From contig NC_061130.1 in the NCBI RefSeq assembly GCF_905220365.1, positions 4,161,501 to 4,225,500 on the forward strand: 64,000 nucleotides of DNA, written 5' to 3'. A program made the translations under genes and the position numbers. The notes beneath the pieces are model-generated. The model ran no database searches, had not been told where the DNA came from, and worked only from the letters and a program-made list of their open reading frames with translations. This DNA comes from Vanessa cardui. Its lineage: Eukaryota; Arthropoda; Insecta; Lepidoptera; Nymphalidae. This document shows positions 33,725-44,068 of this stretch, piece after piece (position 1 is the first letter of the stretch; every line of letters starts with the position of its first letter).

Positions 33725-36700
33725 GTGCCGACTTCAGCTTCCTTCAGACTAATCTCAACCACTGCGCCGGGGCTCAGGATCTACTGCTGCAGTCCATGGC
33801 GGAGTGGGGGATTGACCTGGCTGTGGCCTGCGAGCCCTATTACGTACCTCCCTTAACTCATTGGGTAGGGGACGTGGACGGCACCGTGGCGGTCCTCGCG
33901 AGGAGTGGAACGGGCCCCCCCCTCTCACTCATCGAGAGGGGCTCGGGCTACGTAGTGGTGGGGTGGGGGAAGTACGCCATCGTCGGTACGTACTTCTCCC
34001 CTAACCGCAGCCTGGCTGAGTTCGAGACATATCTCGGCTTTGTCAGAGCTGCGGTGGCCAGGCAGTCGCCGAAACCGACACTGGTTCTCGGTGACTTAAA
34101 CGCGAAGTCGCGTGCCTGGGGCAACCCCGCTACGAATCCGCGAGGGAGGGCCGTTCAAGTGTGGGCCCTGCTCTCCAACCTGTCCCTTCTCAACAGGGGG
34201 CAGGTTCACACCTGCGTTCGCCAACAGGGGGGTTCCGTGGTGGACGTATCTTTCGCCACCCCTGTGGTGGCTCGCATAGTGCGGAACTGGAGAGTAGAGG
34301 AGGAGGCGGAGACTCTATCGGATCACCGCTACATCCGATTCGAGATCTCCACCTCTCGCAGGCCGGCGGAACCCCAGAGGGTGCCGACCACGCTGCCGAG
34401 ATGGTCTCTCGGCCAGGTCGATCGAGAGCTGGTCAAGGAGGCCGCCATCGTGCAGCGGTGGGGTTCCGCAGGGAGGAGGGAGGGCGAAACGCAGAGGAGC
34501 TGGCGGGCCGCATGCGCAGTTCACTCAAGAAGATCTGTGATGCGGCCATGCCTCGGCTTGTCGGGCATGTCGGTTCGGCGCAGAGTAAAGCGCCGGCAGG
34601 TCTACTGGTGGTCGCCCGAAATCGCCGACCTTCGGGCGACGTGCTGCCGGGCGCGGAGGGCCTATGTCCGCTGTCGAAGGCGCAACGGCCTCGACACGGA
34701 TCTGGAGGGACAGTTGCTAGACATTTATCGCCAGTTGAAAAAAGATCTGCAGCTGGCGATAAGGAAGGCTAAAGAGGAGGCCAGGGAGGAGCTTCTGGCG
34801 GGTCTCAATCGAGACCCGTGGGGGCGTCCGTACCGCGGTGTGCGCGGGAAGTTCCGCACCCAAGGCGCCCCTCTCACCGAGACGCTGCCGCCGGAACTCC
34901 TTCTGCGCCTGGTCGGGGAACTTTTTCCCCACCCAGGCGAGCATGTCCCTCCACAGATGGCCCCCAGCTCCGTGACCGAAGACACAGTGGCTTTACCATT
35001 GATCACGGAGCGGGAAATGGAGATGGCCCTCGGTCGCTTGAAGGCCAAGAAGACGGCGCGGGGTCCGGACGGGGTTCCTGGGCGTGTTCTATGCGACGCC
35101 CTGGAATACCTAGGTGCAAGGCTTCGGGAGCTGTTCGACGAGTGTCTGTGCAGTGGGCAGTTTCCGAAGCCTTGGAAAGAAGGGAAATTGGTCCTGTTGC
35201 CGAAGGAAGGTCGGCCGTTAGATTCCCCTTCGGCATACAGGCCAATCGTGCTGCTGAACGAGACTGGAAAACTCTTCGAGAAGATCCTCGCAGCCCGTCT
35301 CGTTCAGCACCTCGAGGAGGTCGGTCCGGGTCTCTCGCCGGCTCAGTACGGGTTCAGGGCAGGCCGGTCGACGGTCGACGCCTTGGACGCCCTGAAGACT
35401 CGGACGACGGAAGCGGTGGCCCAGGGGCAAGTCGTCTTGGCGGTTTCGCTCGACGTGGCTAACGCCTTCAACAGTCTCCCCTTTGAGACTATACGGGAGG
35501 TACTTCGATATCATGAGGTGCCGTCCTATCTCAGGAGGCTGTTGGAGGCGTACCTCCAGGACAGGGAGATCCTCTGGGCGGGGGTCGATGGGAGGCTCAT
35601 CCGGCATCGAGTGAGCTGCGGCGTTCCACAGGGGTCGGTTCTCGGCCCAATTCTGTGGAATGTCGGTTTCGACTGGCTCCTGCGGGCTCCCGTCCTTCCC
35701 GGGATGGGGGTGTTGTGTTACGCTGACGACACCCTCGTCACGGCGATTGGGCGGGACTTCCGGGAGGCGGCTCGCCTCGCCGAAGTCGGAACGGCTCTCA
35801 CCGTGGACCGCATGGAAATGCTGGGCTTGAGGGTCTCCATATCCAAAACGGAGACCCTCCTCTTCCACGGTCCACGGAAAGGACCCCCACGAGGTGCGAG
35901 TATCACCGTCCACGGGATGGTGATCAAGGTGCAGGCCCAGATGAAGTATCTGGGCCTGATCCTGGACGGTCGATGGAGCTTCGGGCAGCATTTTATCCAT
36001 CTCGGCCCGAGGCTCATCAACGCCGCCGCCGCTCTTGGTCGCCTCCTTCCGAATGTGGGGGGGCCGGGGTCACTATGCCGGCGTCTCTATTCCGGCGTAG
36101 TGAGGTCGATGGCGCTGTACGGTGCCCCGATCTGGATAGATGCCCTCACCACTAAAAATCGGGCCCTGCTGCGCAAGCCGCAGAGGGTCATAGCGGTGAG
36201 ACTCATCAGAGGTTACCGTACGGTGTCGTGGACTGCGGCGACACTTCTCGCGGGCGATCCGCCCTGGGAGCTCCAGGCTGAGGTGCTCGCGGAAGTGTAC
36301 CGGTTCCGGGTCGAGGCGAGGGACCGCGGCGAACGTCCAGGGTCGGCGGAGATCGGGCGGATCAGGGCTCTAGCCCAGCAAGCCCTGATCGTCCGATGGC
36401 AGGAAGATCTGGGATCACCCACGGCGGGCCTAGCGACAGTGGAGGCGATCCGTCCCCACTTGAGTCGCTGGGTCGAGAGGAAGCACGGCACACTGTCGTA
36501 CAGAATGACGCAGGTACTTACTGGACACGGATGCTTCGGTAAGTACCTGCACGGGATAGCGCGGCGGGAGGAGACACCCTCCTGCCACGAGTGTGGTGCG
36601 CCAGTGGATACGGCGTACCACACCCTGTACGAGTGTGCTGCGTGGGGGCCCCAGAGGCACACCCTTGCGGCGACTATGGGCGGAGACCTTTCGCTGCCGA

Positions 36701-36891
36701 GCATCATCAACGCCATGCTCGCTAGCGAGATGTGCTGGTCGGAGATGCGCTCCTTCTGCGAAAGTGTCATGTCGCAGAAGGAAGCCGCGGAGCGGGAGCG
36801 GGAAGAGAGTGCCGCCGCTGACTCGCTCCGCAGAAGACGACCGGGGAGGAGGAAAAGGCGCTACGCGCACCTTCTCCCACCGCCTCAATAG
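33721..36891 (+). CDS. R1-clade LINE ORF2, endonuclease and reverse transcriptase
   Basis: 1,056 residues, starting at the ATG that overlaps the ORF1 stop. Residues 1 to about 220 are an AP-type endonuclease: QTNLNH near the start, CEPYYVPP, GDLNAKSRAWG, and SDH at 200-202, all the expected catalytic landmarks. The reverse transcriptase covers roughly residues 420-760, with AYRPIVLLNETGKLFEK, GFRAGRST, SLDVANAFNSLP, GVPQGSVLGP and YADD at 667-670. A C-terminal Cys/His motif begins at C955 (CHECG, then H and C by residue 972), as in R1-type elements. It nicks target DNA and copies the element RNA at the nick (target-primed reverse transcription, known for the family). It is uninterrupted and GC-rich, and every core motif is present. 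Target specificity cannot be read from sequence alone. Confidence 0.93.
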   Translation: MSADFSFLQTNLNHCAGAQDLLLQSMAEWGIDLAVACEPYYVPPLTHWVGDVDGTVAVLARSGTGPPLSLIERGSGYVVVGWGKYAIVGTYFSPNRSLAEFETYLGFVRAAVARQSPKPTLVLGDLNAKSRAWGNPATNPRGRAVQVWALLSNLSLLNRGQVHTCVRQQGGSVVDVSFATPVVARIVRNWRVEEEAETLSDHRYIRFEISTSRRPAEPQRVPTTLPRWSLGQVDRELVKEAAIVQRWGSAGRREGETQRSWRAACAVHSRRSVMRPCLGLSGMSVRRRVKRRQVYWWSPEIADLRATCCRARRAYVRCRRRNGLDTDLEGQLLDIYRQLKKDLQLAIRKAKEEAREELLAGLNRDPWGRPYRGVRGKFRTQGAPLTETLPPELLLRLVGELFPHPGEHVPPQMAPSSVTEDTVALPLITEREMEMALGRLKAKKTARGPDGVPGRVLCDALEYLGARLRELFDECLCSGQFPKPWKEGKLVLLPKEGRPLDSPSAYRPIVLLNETGKLFEKILAARLVQHLEEVGPGLSPAQYGFRAGRSTVDALDALKTRTTEAVAQGQVVLAVSLDVANAFNSLPFETIREVLRYHEVPSYLRRLLEAYLQDREILWAGVDGRLIRHRVSCGVPQGSVLGPILWNVGFDWLLRAPVLPGMGVLCYADDTLVTAIGRDFREAARLAEVGTALTVDRMEMLGLRVSISKTETLLFHGPRKGPPRGASITVHGMVIKVQAQMKYLGLILDGRWSFGQHFIHLGPRLINAAAALGRLLPNVGGPGSLCRRLYSGVVRSMALYGAPIWIDALTTKNRALLRKPQRVIAVRLIRGYRTVSWTAATLLAGDPPWELQAEVLAEVYRFRVEARDRGERPGSAEIGRIRALAQQALIVRWQEDLGSPTAGLATVEAIRPHLSRWVERKHGTLSYRMTQVLTGHGCFGKYLHGIARREETPSCHECGAPVDTAYHTLYECAAWGPQRHTLAATMGGDLSLPSIINAMLASEMCWSEMRSFCESVMSQKEAAEREREESAAADSLRRRRPGRRKRRYAHLLPPPQ

Positions 36892-37166
36892 GCGCCGCAG
36901 GGACTAGGGGGGTCCCAGTACCCCGGGAATCACCCCTAGGTGTAAGAGGCCCGCATAGGTGGGCCGACCGTCAGGGCGTCACGGTAGCATGCGTAAGCGA
37001 TCCCGTGGCGTCCATCGAAAGACGCAGAGGGTACCGCTGGTTTTTTAGTGGGTAAACCCGGCGTACTTGGGCGCACTCGGCGTCCAGGGCTCCGGGGAGT
37101 CCCACACACCCCCCCACTTTCCATCAAGTGGGGGAAGCGCGTAATGCGTAAAAAAAAAAAAAAAAA
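36892..37166 (+). other. R1-clade LINE 3' UTR and A tail
   Basis: GC-rich non-coding sequence with G/C runs (CACCCCCCCACTTTCC) ends in 17 A after CGTAATGCGT. In this clade the 3' UTR is the part recognised by the reverse transcriptase; that is family knowledge. Confidence 0.8.
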
Positions 37167-37211
37167 GGCCTCCCGCTGAGAAGAAGGTTTGAAACATATT
37201 CCACTATATGA
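37167..37211 (-). mobile_element. SINE family A copy 7, right half
   Basis: GGCCTCCCGCTGAGAAGAAG through CATATTCCACTA continues the SINE from 31,544 after the 14-bp duplication. It stops within the body, which shows the SINE was already 5'-truncated, and is followed by the SINE's own AAGAGTAAC duplication. Confidence 0.88.
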
Positions 37212-37509
37212 AAGAGTAACGAGCAGATGTACAGAGGTCCTTCAACATTTATAATTTATTAGATCCAAATGTATATAATGAAATTAAATATAAAGAAACA
37301 TTTATATTATGATACAAGGCTGAGTGTAGCATGATCAATAGCAAACACTTATCGCATACGTAAATAACTTATTTTTTTAAATTTATTACACAGATAATTC
37401 AAGATAAATAACCTGGGTCAGCTTCTTAAATTCCTTAATTAATTCACTTATGACATACATCTTCCAATATAAACTTTATCGTCACAAAACAAAAATTCGA
37501 TAATTACAT

Positions 37510-38010
37510 GGTAACTTTTTTTACAAAAGAATTATTGGCATCAAGTCCTTAAATATATACTAATATGGGCTATAAATAGTTACTGCATAAATCTTGAACG
37601 CGTGTAATGGTGGCAAGAATGCTAACAGCATTTCCCCGTTGAATCGCAATTCCGATCCTCTGGGTAAAAAACGAACTAGCCTTCCTGTTACCAGTGAAGT
37701 CAAGAAGGCGAGGTCTTATACTTTTAATGAAGCTTTTTGCACTACTACTCCAAGTGTTTAACAGTGAATACGACAAAAACAAAATTGAGAATAAGACACA
37801 AATACTTGCATCCTTTTTTCGCTTCATCTTTTTCCATAGCGACATCGGCTCTTAACACTATCGGATGTGACTCCCACACATGGGCCCGTTCTCATTTCCC
37901 GGGAACCAATGTCAGTCGATCAGGTCTCTTACCATCATCACGGCTAATTCAACGAGGCTCAGTAAGAGCAGAAACGCCATTGGGGCCAAGAGTTCTTTTA
38001 ATATACCAAA
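37510..38010 (-). pseudogene. R2-like (RLE-type) RT element, 3' end copy
   Basis: On the minus strand this matches the C-terminal coding end and 3' UTR of the element at 53.1-55.3 kb: shared words include CACCATCATCACGGCTAA-like and ATTTCCCCGTTGAATC. Only about 150 codons remain, with stops and a frameshift. It still shows the downstream reading frame (SAKSFIKSI, RIGIAIQRGNA) that the longer copy has lost. The 5' side is cut by SINE B copy 6. Confidence 0.8.
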
Positions 38011-38013
38011 ATA

Positions 38014-38234
38014 ATTCGACTCCCGTGGTCGAGTAGAACACCGATTTTAGTGGATACGCACGCCTGAGGCTTCGATTCTCGGTCGATGTAGAAAAAGTTC
38101 ATTAGTTTTCTATCTTGTGTTGGTTGTTGTTGTGATATTGCTTCTGATTTTCCATAACTCAAGTGCTTTAGCTACTTACGTTGCGATCAGAGTAACATAT
38201 GTGATGTTGTCCAATATTTATTTATTTATTTAAT
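38014..38234 (+). mobile_element. SINE family B copy 6, decayed head
   Basis: It starts TTCGACTCCCGTGGTCGAGT, keeps GCTTCGATTCTCGG and the body, and ends in a TTTA-rich tail. Confidence 0.75.
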
Positions 38235-38342
38235 TAATTTTAGTCTTATTAAATTAACAATAATAATTCTAGACAGAGTCTTGATTGTGGCATTCGTTAG
38301 CCGTATCAACTTAAGTATTGATTTCGTGAGTGTTCGAATACG

Positions 38343-38503
38343 TGATGTTGTCTTAAATTATCGCGATTATTACACATTGAATTAAAACTAGTTAGTGGGT
38401 AGACTACCCGTGTCCACGTCTACCCGTGTTAGTTGTTGGTGTTGGGATGTTAAAAATAATTAATATACGCGATTCAAATCCGTTATAACTAGTTTTATTT
38501 CAA
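38343..38503 (+). mobile_element. 160-bp retroposon-like element, copy 2
   Basis: Its ends match copy 1 at 11,655 (TCTTAAATT and CGCGATTATTACACATT at the left, CCGTTATAACTAGTTTTATT at the right), and the centre differs. The 12-bp repeat TGTTCGAATACG lies at 38,331-38,342 and 38,504-38,515. Confidence 0.75.
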
Positions 38504-38796
38504 TGTTCGAATACGGTTTGATTTAAAATCATTTATTCAACATGATTTTAATTAGCGAAGCGATCTCCACTACTCTCCCGTTTGCGTCTGTCTGTAAATA
38601 TGCTCACCAAAGCGTGTGTGTGATCCGGCGTCGAAACGTCATCGCGCATCGTATGGGTAATATTAACTATAGTGTGTCCCGAGGATCGAAATTGTTAAAG
38701 TACGTCACGTACCTACGTCAAATGTGGTGCGTTAAAATGCATTCGCTGCGTTTAGTTCATATTCGCTCTTTAATGCAAATATTTAATTTAAATATT

Positions 38797-39071
38797 ACTT
38801 GGTGGTAGTGCTTTGTGCAAGCCCACCTGGGTAAATACCACCCACTCTTCAAATATTCTAACGCTAAACAACAATACGCAGTATTTTTGTGTTCCGGTTT
38901 AAAGGGTGAGTGAGCCAGCATCTTAGTTCCCAAGGTTGGTGGCGCATTGACGATGTAAGGAATAGTTAATATTTCTTACAGCGTCATTGTCTATGGGTGA
39001 TGATGCCATATACCATCAGGTGGCTCATATGCTCGTCCGCCAACCTATTCCTTAAAATAAAAAATAAAAAA
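38797..39071 (+). mobile_element. SINE-like family C copy, full length
   Basis: It runs from ACTTGGTGGTAGTGCTTTGT to CGTCCGCCAACCTATTCC and an A-rich tail, with one small internal deletion after AGTGAGCCAG. Confidence 0.8.
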
Positions 39072-39384
39072 AATTATAATAATATGAAAATTCAATTTAA
39101 ATTATGAACGTTAATTATCAAATTTAAAAACAGTAAAACTTTCAAAAGTTTCCATTAAATAATCTTTTTTTATAGACACCTTACTTTCTAATTACAGGAA
39201 GCGTAGGTAAAATCCCTAGTAGCTCTGTTTTGTTTGCAATTTCTTTAATTATTTATTTTAATACGACTAATTAGTTTATCAATATGTGAAGTATATGTAG
39301 TGTTATTTATCATTTTTTTGTTATTATTAGTAGGCGTTAAAACAAATGACAAAAATATGTTTCTATTAGGTATTTACATTAATG

Positions 39385-39605
39385 TTTGTTGACTTCCAAG
39401 CAGGATATATTAATTTAAATAATTGTATTAACTAACATGACTTTGTATTTTTTAAATGTTGAAAAAGAGTAACTACTGATTTTCTTTCCGGTTCTTCTCG
39501 GTAGGATCTACTTTATGAACCGGTGGTAGCTTCACTTAATTGTAAAATGACGATTTAAAAGTGCTTGTAAAAGCCTACTTGAATAAAGTTTATTTTAATT
39601 TTTGA
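39385..39605 (+). repeat. Repeat family H copy
   Basis: TTGACTTCCAAGCAGGATAT, CCGGTTCTTCTCGGTAGGAT and CTACTTGAATAAAGTTTATT also occur at 52,690-52,945. It is probably a LINE 3' UTR with its own AATAAA; no ORF is seen. Confidence 0.65.
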
Positions 39606-39958
39606 ATAAAAAAGACTCCTTATTTTGTTATTAATGTCTAACCTATACCTGTTAATATTTGCACAGATCCTAAGATCCATTAGCAAAATTAAGAATCAAT
39701 TCGAATAAACATTAATTATAAAATAATGAAAGCTTAATATTATTTCTTAAACACAAATATAAAACTTAGAAACATAGAATCGGGGTTTTTTTTTATAATA
39801 GATCTGTTCATTCAAGTATTTATGTTTCGATGTGAGTTTTGAAACTTTTGCCAGTATTTTCGTTTTACGACTCTTTGTGCCAGTTCTTTTAGCCACAAGG
39901 TTTTTGGATAAGCATTCACTTTTAATGCCATTATATACATTTAGGAGTCATTATGATT

Positions 39959-40263
39959 GAACAACAAAACAAAAACAGCCTGTAAATTCCCACTGCTGGG
40001 CTAAAGGCCTCCTCTCCCTTTGAGGAGAAGGTTTGGAACATATTCCACCACGCTGTTCCAATGCGGGTTGGTGGAATACACATGTGACAGAATTTCTATG
40101 AAATTTGTCACATGCAGGTTTCTTTACGATGTTTTCCTTCACTGCTGAGCACGAGACGAATTATAAAGACAAATTAAGCACATGAATAAGCGGTGCTCGC
40201 CTGGGTTTGAACCCGCAATCATCGGTTAAGATGCACGCGTTCTAACCACTGGGCCATCTCGAC
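39959..40263 (-). mobile_element. SINE family A copy 8, full length with 11-bp duplication
   Basis: TCATTATGATT occurs at 39,948-39,958 and 40,264-40,274. The copy has the A/C-rich tail at the left and an intact tRNA-like head at the right (GGGTTTGAACCCGCAATC seen on the plus strand). Confidence 0.9.
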
Positions 40264-40427
40264 TCATTATGATTACGACATTGTTTCTTTAAGTTCTCGC
40301 TATACCTATAATAAGAACAATTAATAGAATAACGAAACACGATGAAATTTGACGCTCATTTTAATGACTGAATACGAAAAAGAAGTACGCAAACCGAAAG
40401 ACTTATAATAAAAAAAAAATTTAACAA

Positions 40428-40468
40428 AAAAGAAAACCGACTTCAAACAAAACACTATTTTAATACAA
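40428..40468 (+). repeat. Element G end fragment
   Basis: AAAAAGAAAACCGACTTCAA and AACACTATTTTAAT match the left end of the 42.9 and 44.4 kb elements. A LINE tail follows directly. Confidence 0.55.
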
Positions 40469-40579
40469 TACCGGCAACGCACCTGCAAGCCCCCTGGTGT
40501 TGCAGATGTGCATGGGCGGTGGTAGTCACTCTCCATCAGGTGAGCCTGCTGATCGTTTGCCACCAATGCCATAAAAAAA
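40469..40579 (+). pseudogene. Zenon/CR1-like LINE tail, about 110 bp, with 7-bp duplication
   Basis: GCAACGCACCTGCAAGCCCC through TGCCATAAAAAAAA matches the last coding and 3' UTR bases of the LINE at 58-61.4 kb. AATACAA borders it at 40,462-40,468 and 40,580-40,586. It is an extreme 5' truncation. Confidence 0.8.
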
Positions 40580-40586
40580 AATACAA

Positions 40587-41414
40587 ATAAATACGCACTA
40601 TTTTTCGCTTTTATTTTACCTATCGGAATATAGGGACAGAACTCAAAAGCGAGACAATTTTTATTTTTTGACGACTTTAATAATGTAGCAGAAATGTAGC
40701 AGCAGGGGTCCACCAATATCAATAAAATTTTGAAAGTGGTCCACAAGAAAAATAACATTGGGAACTACTGATTAAGATGTTTTATCACTTTTAGTAACTT
40801 TCAACTTAGTCGTAAATCTTCCTTCCTCCTTATCAAGGCTCCTTTCCGTGATTTCTTTTCAAAAAATGCTCGTCCCTCAACTGATGCTTTCTTTTATTAT
40901 AACGTTATCTCATTATCTTTAAAACTCTATGGTTTTTTAAGAGAAATCAAGAACGCTTTTTGCGACGTAGTTTTTAGATTAAAACCAAACTTAGTCACGA
41001 TAAGACAAACTGACTCGCACAATTGATCAAAAAGTTTAATTAGAAAAAACTTCTTTGATTAGTTTTTTATGATATGCGACCGAAAATAACTTCATTCTCT
41101 AGCTTACTGATGATATAGTCTTAATTTAAAGGAAAAGACGAGATATATATTTATAACTTAAATATTACTATGCTTCATTGACAAAACTCTTACAAGTAGT
41201 ATAAATAATATGAAGGTAATATAAAAAATAGTATCAAATTTTAGAATATGTTCTTATTGAATTTTATTAAATTAACAATTTCCCTAAGGAAAGGTAATTC
41301 TGTAACTGTGATTATCGTTTTATTAATACTTTATCCTAGACTGAAAATGAAAATTTATACTTGTGCAATTTAGATAATTTCTTAATGAGCATCTTCTTTT
41401 AATATATTTTATTA
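40587..41414. other. Unassigned AT-rich DNA
   Basis: Nothing recognised. Confidence 0.4.
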
Positions 41415-41580
41415 TAAAGATGGAGAGATAGGCAAATGGGCCAGCTGATGTTGAATGGTCACGCCTGCCCAAAGACGTTAGTATTTCATGAAACTAATTA
41501 TTCCTAACATCTTCAATGCGCCACAAACCTTGGAAGCTAAGATGTTATGTGCCTGTACTAGCGCCACCTAAGGTTTTTCA
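41415..41580 (-). repeat. SINE-like family C, partial copy
   Basis: AAATGGGCCAGCTGATGTTG, GCGCCACAAACCTTGG and CTAAGATGTTATGTG are family C words in reverse. Confidence 0.6.
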
Positions 41581-41724
41581 CCAAACAATAACACCAAGTA
41601 ATCCTGTATATAATAAAAAAAAATATATATTAGCTACAGGCAATACCTGATGTACTATAGACAAAAACCAAATGACGAAATGTGAAACAATTATTTGAAA
41701 ATAACAAATAGTTGAATGACATAT

Positions 41725-41990
41725 GAGCTGAGATGGTTCGATTTGTTTCGGTTTCAAGCCCAAGCATGCACCACTATATTATATATGTGCTTAATTTGTG
41801 TTTATAATTCAACTCGTGCTCAGCGGTGAAGAAAAACATCGTGAGGAAACCTGCATGTGTCTAACTTCATCGAAATTCTGCCACATGTGCATTCCACCGA
41901 CCCGCATTAGAAGAGCGTGGTGGAATATGTTCCAAACCCTCTTCTTAATGAAAGCGGAGGCCTTTAACCCAGCAATGGGTAATTTACAGG
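41725..41990 (+). mobile_element. SINE family A copy 9, head with internal deletion
   Basis: It begins GAGCTGAGATGG, loses most of the tRNA-like head, and keeps the whole body to AATTTACAGG. Confidence 0.8.
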
Positions 41991-42172
41991 ACATTTACTT
42001 GACAGGGGGTGTTATTTTTGTGGAGAAAAAATACAGTAAACGTCAAAAGCATTTAATCAAATAAATATAACAAAACGGTTTTACAAATAACCCTGAAGGA
42101 AGCTCTCGATTATTTGTAAATAGATATAATTATGAAATTTTTATCACAATAACTGATAGCATTATGAGTAAT

Positions 42173-42352
42173 CTTCTTCTTCGAGTGCCACTCCGACTAG
42201 CGAAGGTTGGCAGTCAGCTTGGAGTATTCCTTCTTATTCTTCGCGAGGCGAAAGAGATCGGCAGCACTCGCAACTCCCGTCCATTCTCGGATGTTGCACA
42301 GCCAAGACTTTTTTCTGCGCCCAACAGCTCTCCTTCCGGCAACTTTTCCCAT
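42173..42352 (-). pseudogene. LINE 3' end, 180 bp, with 13-bp duplication
   Basis: On the minus strand it encodes KVAGRRAVGRRKKSWLCNIR, then EWTGVASAADLFRLAKNK, then a stop and an AAG-repeat tail. This is a typical C-terminus of insect endonuclease-reverse transcriptase LINEs. CATTATGAGTAAT flanks it at 42,160-42,172 and 42,353-42,365. The plus-strand ORFs here are shadows. Confidence 0.85.
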
Positions 42353-42369
42353 CATTATGAGTAATAAAT

Positions 42370-42949
42370 TTAAAAAAAGATTAAATTAAATTTCGTGATT
42401 TTTTAAACTGAGAGTACTTTTATTTATGTTTGTGATCAAACTCAACCCTTGAAAATTTAATGTAGATATACAATATTTTATTTTAGCTTTCAACAAAATT
42501 TACCGGTAAAAATCAAATAAAAGTTTAGCAATTTTGCTTTATATAAATAAATAGAATACTGTAATAAAGAATTCAAATGTTGGGCTGTCTATTCATTTCC
42601 GAACGATTTTTATCTTTTCACTTTAACGGTTTTTGCTTTTAATAAAAATATACTATACTCTCTTTATATTATTGAAGTACACGAGTCGAAAAAATTTCAA
42701 ATAAAATACGGAAATTCGCGTACAATTCCAGTTTTTGGGAATTTTTTTATTAATCTCATTTTTTGTTATTCATTTTATTTCTATTATTGCTTTTTATTCA
42801 AATAATCTTAGAACTTGTTCGACGAAATAAACTTAATATAAAACGGATTTTATTTTATAATTTTGGTTTTTTACAGTGAATTCGTATGTGAATAGTGTAA
42901 TATTTAGTCGTGCGAGTTTGATAAGTAAATAAATAAAATTTTAACAAAA
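42370..42949. other. Unassigned AT-rich DNA
   Basis: Nothing recognised. Confidence 0.4.
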
Positions 42950-43240
42950 AGAAAAACCGACTTCAAACTAAACACTATCTTAATGAATATGTACTAAAAA
43001 GTAATAAAAATAATTGCGTATTCAACATATTTTTAGAGTCCTCCTAAGTAAAATGAAATGAAAAATATTAGACTACTTAAAAGTCGATTTACGATTATAT
43101 AACGTAGTTATAGTTATTGTTATATTTGGAGCCGGTGTCAGCCAAGAAAACTCTATAGTATATCTATATATATCTATATATATAAAAAAAATATACAGAC
43201 GAATTGATAACCTCCTCCTTTTTGAAGTCGGTTGAATATC
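42950..43240 (+). mobile_element. Element G copy with ACCGACTTCAAA ends
   Basis: It begins AAAACCGACTTCAAACTAAA and ends CCTTTTTGAAGTCGGTT, i.e. short inverted ends. The first 200 or so bases match each arm of the foldback at 44.4-45.0 kb, and the last 50 match the end of the repeat at 1-762. It is non-coding. Confidence 0.7.
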
Positions 43241-43365
43241 GAGATTGAATATTGAAGATTAGCAACAATTATAACTTAAGTTAAGGTCTTTATAATAATA
43301 TTCAAATTACAATATTCAGACAAGGTTTTACATTTACATTCTGCAAGAAGCATCGTCAGCCCATT

Positions 43366-44068
43366 TTCAACCGACTTCCAAAAGGAGGAGGTTATCAAGT
43401 CGTCTGTATTTTTTTTTTTATGTTTGTTACCTCATAACTTTTCACTGGGTGGACCGATTTTGATAATTTTTTTTTTGTTTGAAAGGTAGTGCTTCCCGTG
43501 GGGTCCCATTTTTTTCCGATGATGGTATCCATATGAACAAATAGGTGAATAACTGAAAATCACGTTAACCAATTTTGATAATTCTTTTTTTATTATAAAA
43601 TATATATTTCAAGGGTAATTTGGTGAAAGTTTGGTAAGGTTCTGAGCACAGGATCCATGACAAAGTAACGGAACGGAAGGGAACGGAACAATTCTGAGGA
43701 GCACGTTAGCGATACTCAGTCGAATCTTTTATTTATAAGTTATTTGGATATTTGAGTCACCTTCCGTAATGTGGTTATGTTTATGTAATTATCATAGTCG
43801 AATATTATAATCAACTAGCTACCCACCCCGGCTTCGCACGGGTGCAATACTGATACTAAATATACTACAGAATTTGTTTATTTACGACATCACTTCGCAA
43901 ACTTCTAAAATTATCAGTGTTTCTTTACTATATTGTTCATGTATTATATACACAAACCTTCCCCTTGAATCACACTATCTTTTAAAAAAAACCGCATCAA
44001 AATCCGTTGCGTAGATTTAAAGATATAGGGACAGAAAAAGCGCCTTTGTTTTATACTATGTAGTGATG
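43366..44068 (+). repeat. About 0.7-kb interspersed repeat, copy 2
   Basis: It is an almost base-for-base inverse of 1-762, from CCGACTTCCAAAAGGAGGAG through GGATCCATGACAAAGTAACG to CACTACATAGTATAAAAC read backwards. It contains CACCCCGGCTTCGCACGGGT near 43,824. No ORF. Confidence 0.75.

Larger units (their letters stand above)
31545..37166 (+). mobile_element. Full-length R1-clade non-LTR retrotransposon
   Basis: The 5.6-kb unit contains a 5' UTR of about 290 bp, two overlapping ORFs, a GC-rich 3' UTR of about 260 bp and an A tail (37,150-37,166). The 14-bp direct repeat GGCCTCCCGCTGAG borders it at 31,531-31,544 and 37,167-37,180. The R1 clade is inferred from the two-ORF layout, three CCHC knuckles in ORF1, an AP endonuclease and an RT followed by a C-terminal Cys/His motif. 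Base composition is far richer in GC than the flanks. No disabling change is visible, so the insertion may be recent. Confidence 0.9.

Noticed and set aside
32040..36907. Many overlapping ORFs of 60-260 codons on both strands inside the R1-clade element
   Set aside because: They are shadows of the GC-rich ORF1 and ORF2, with no domains of their own.
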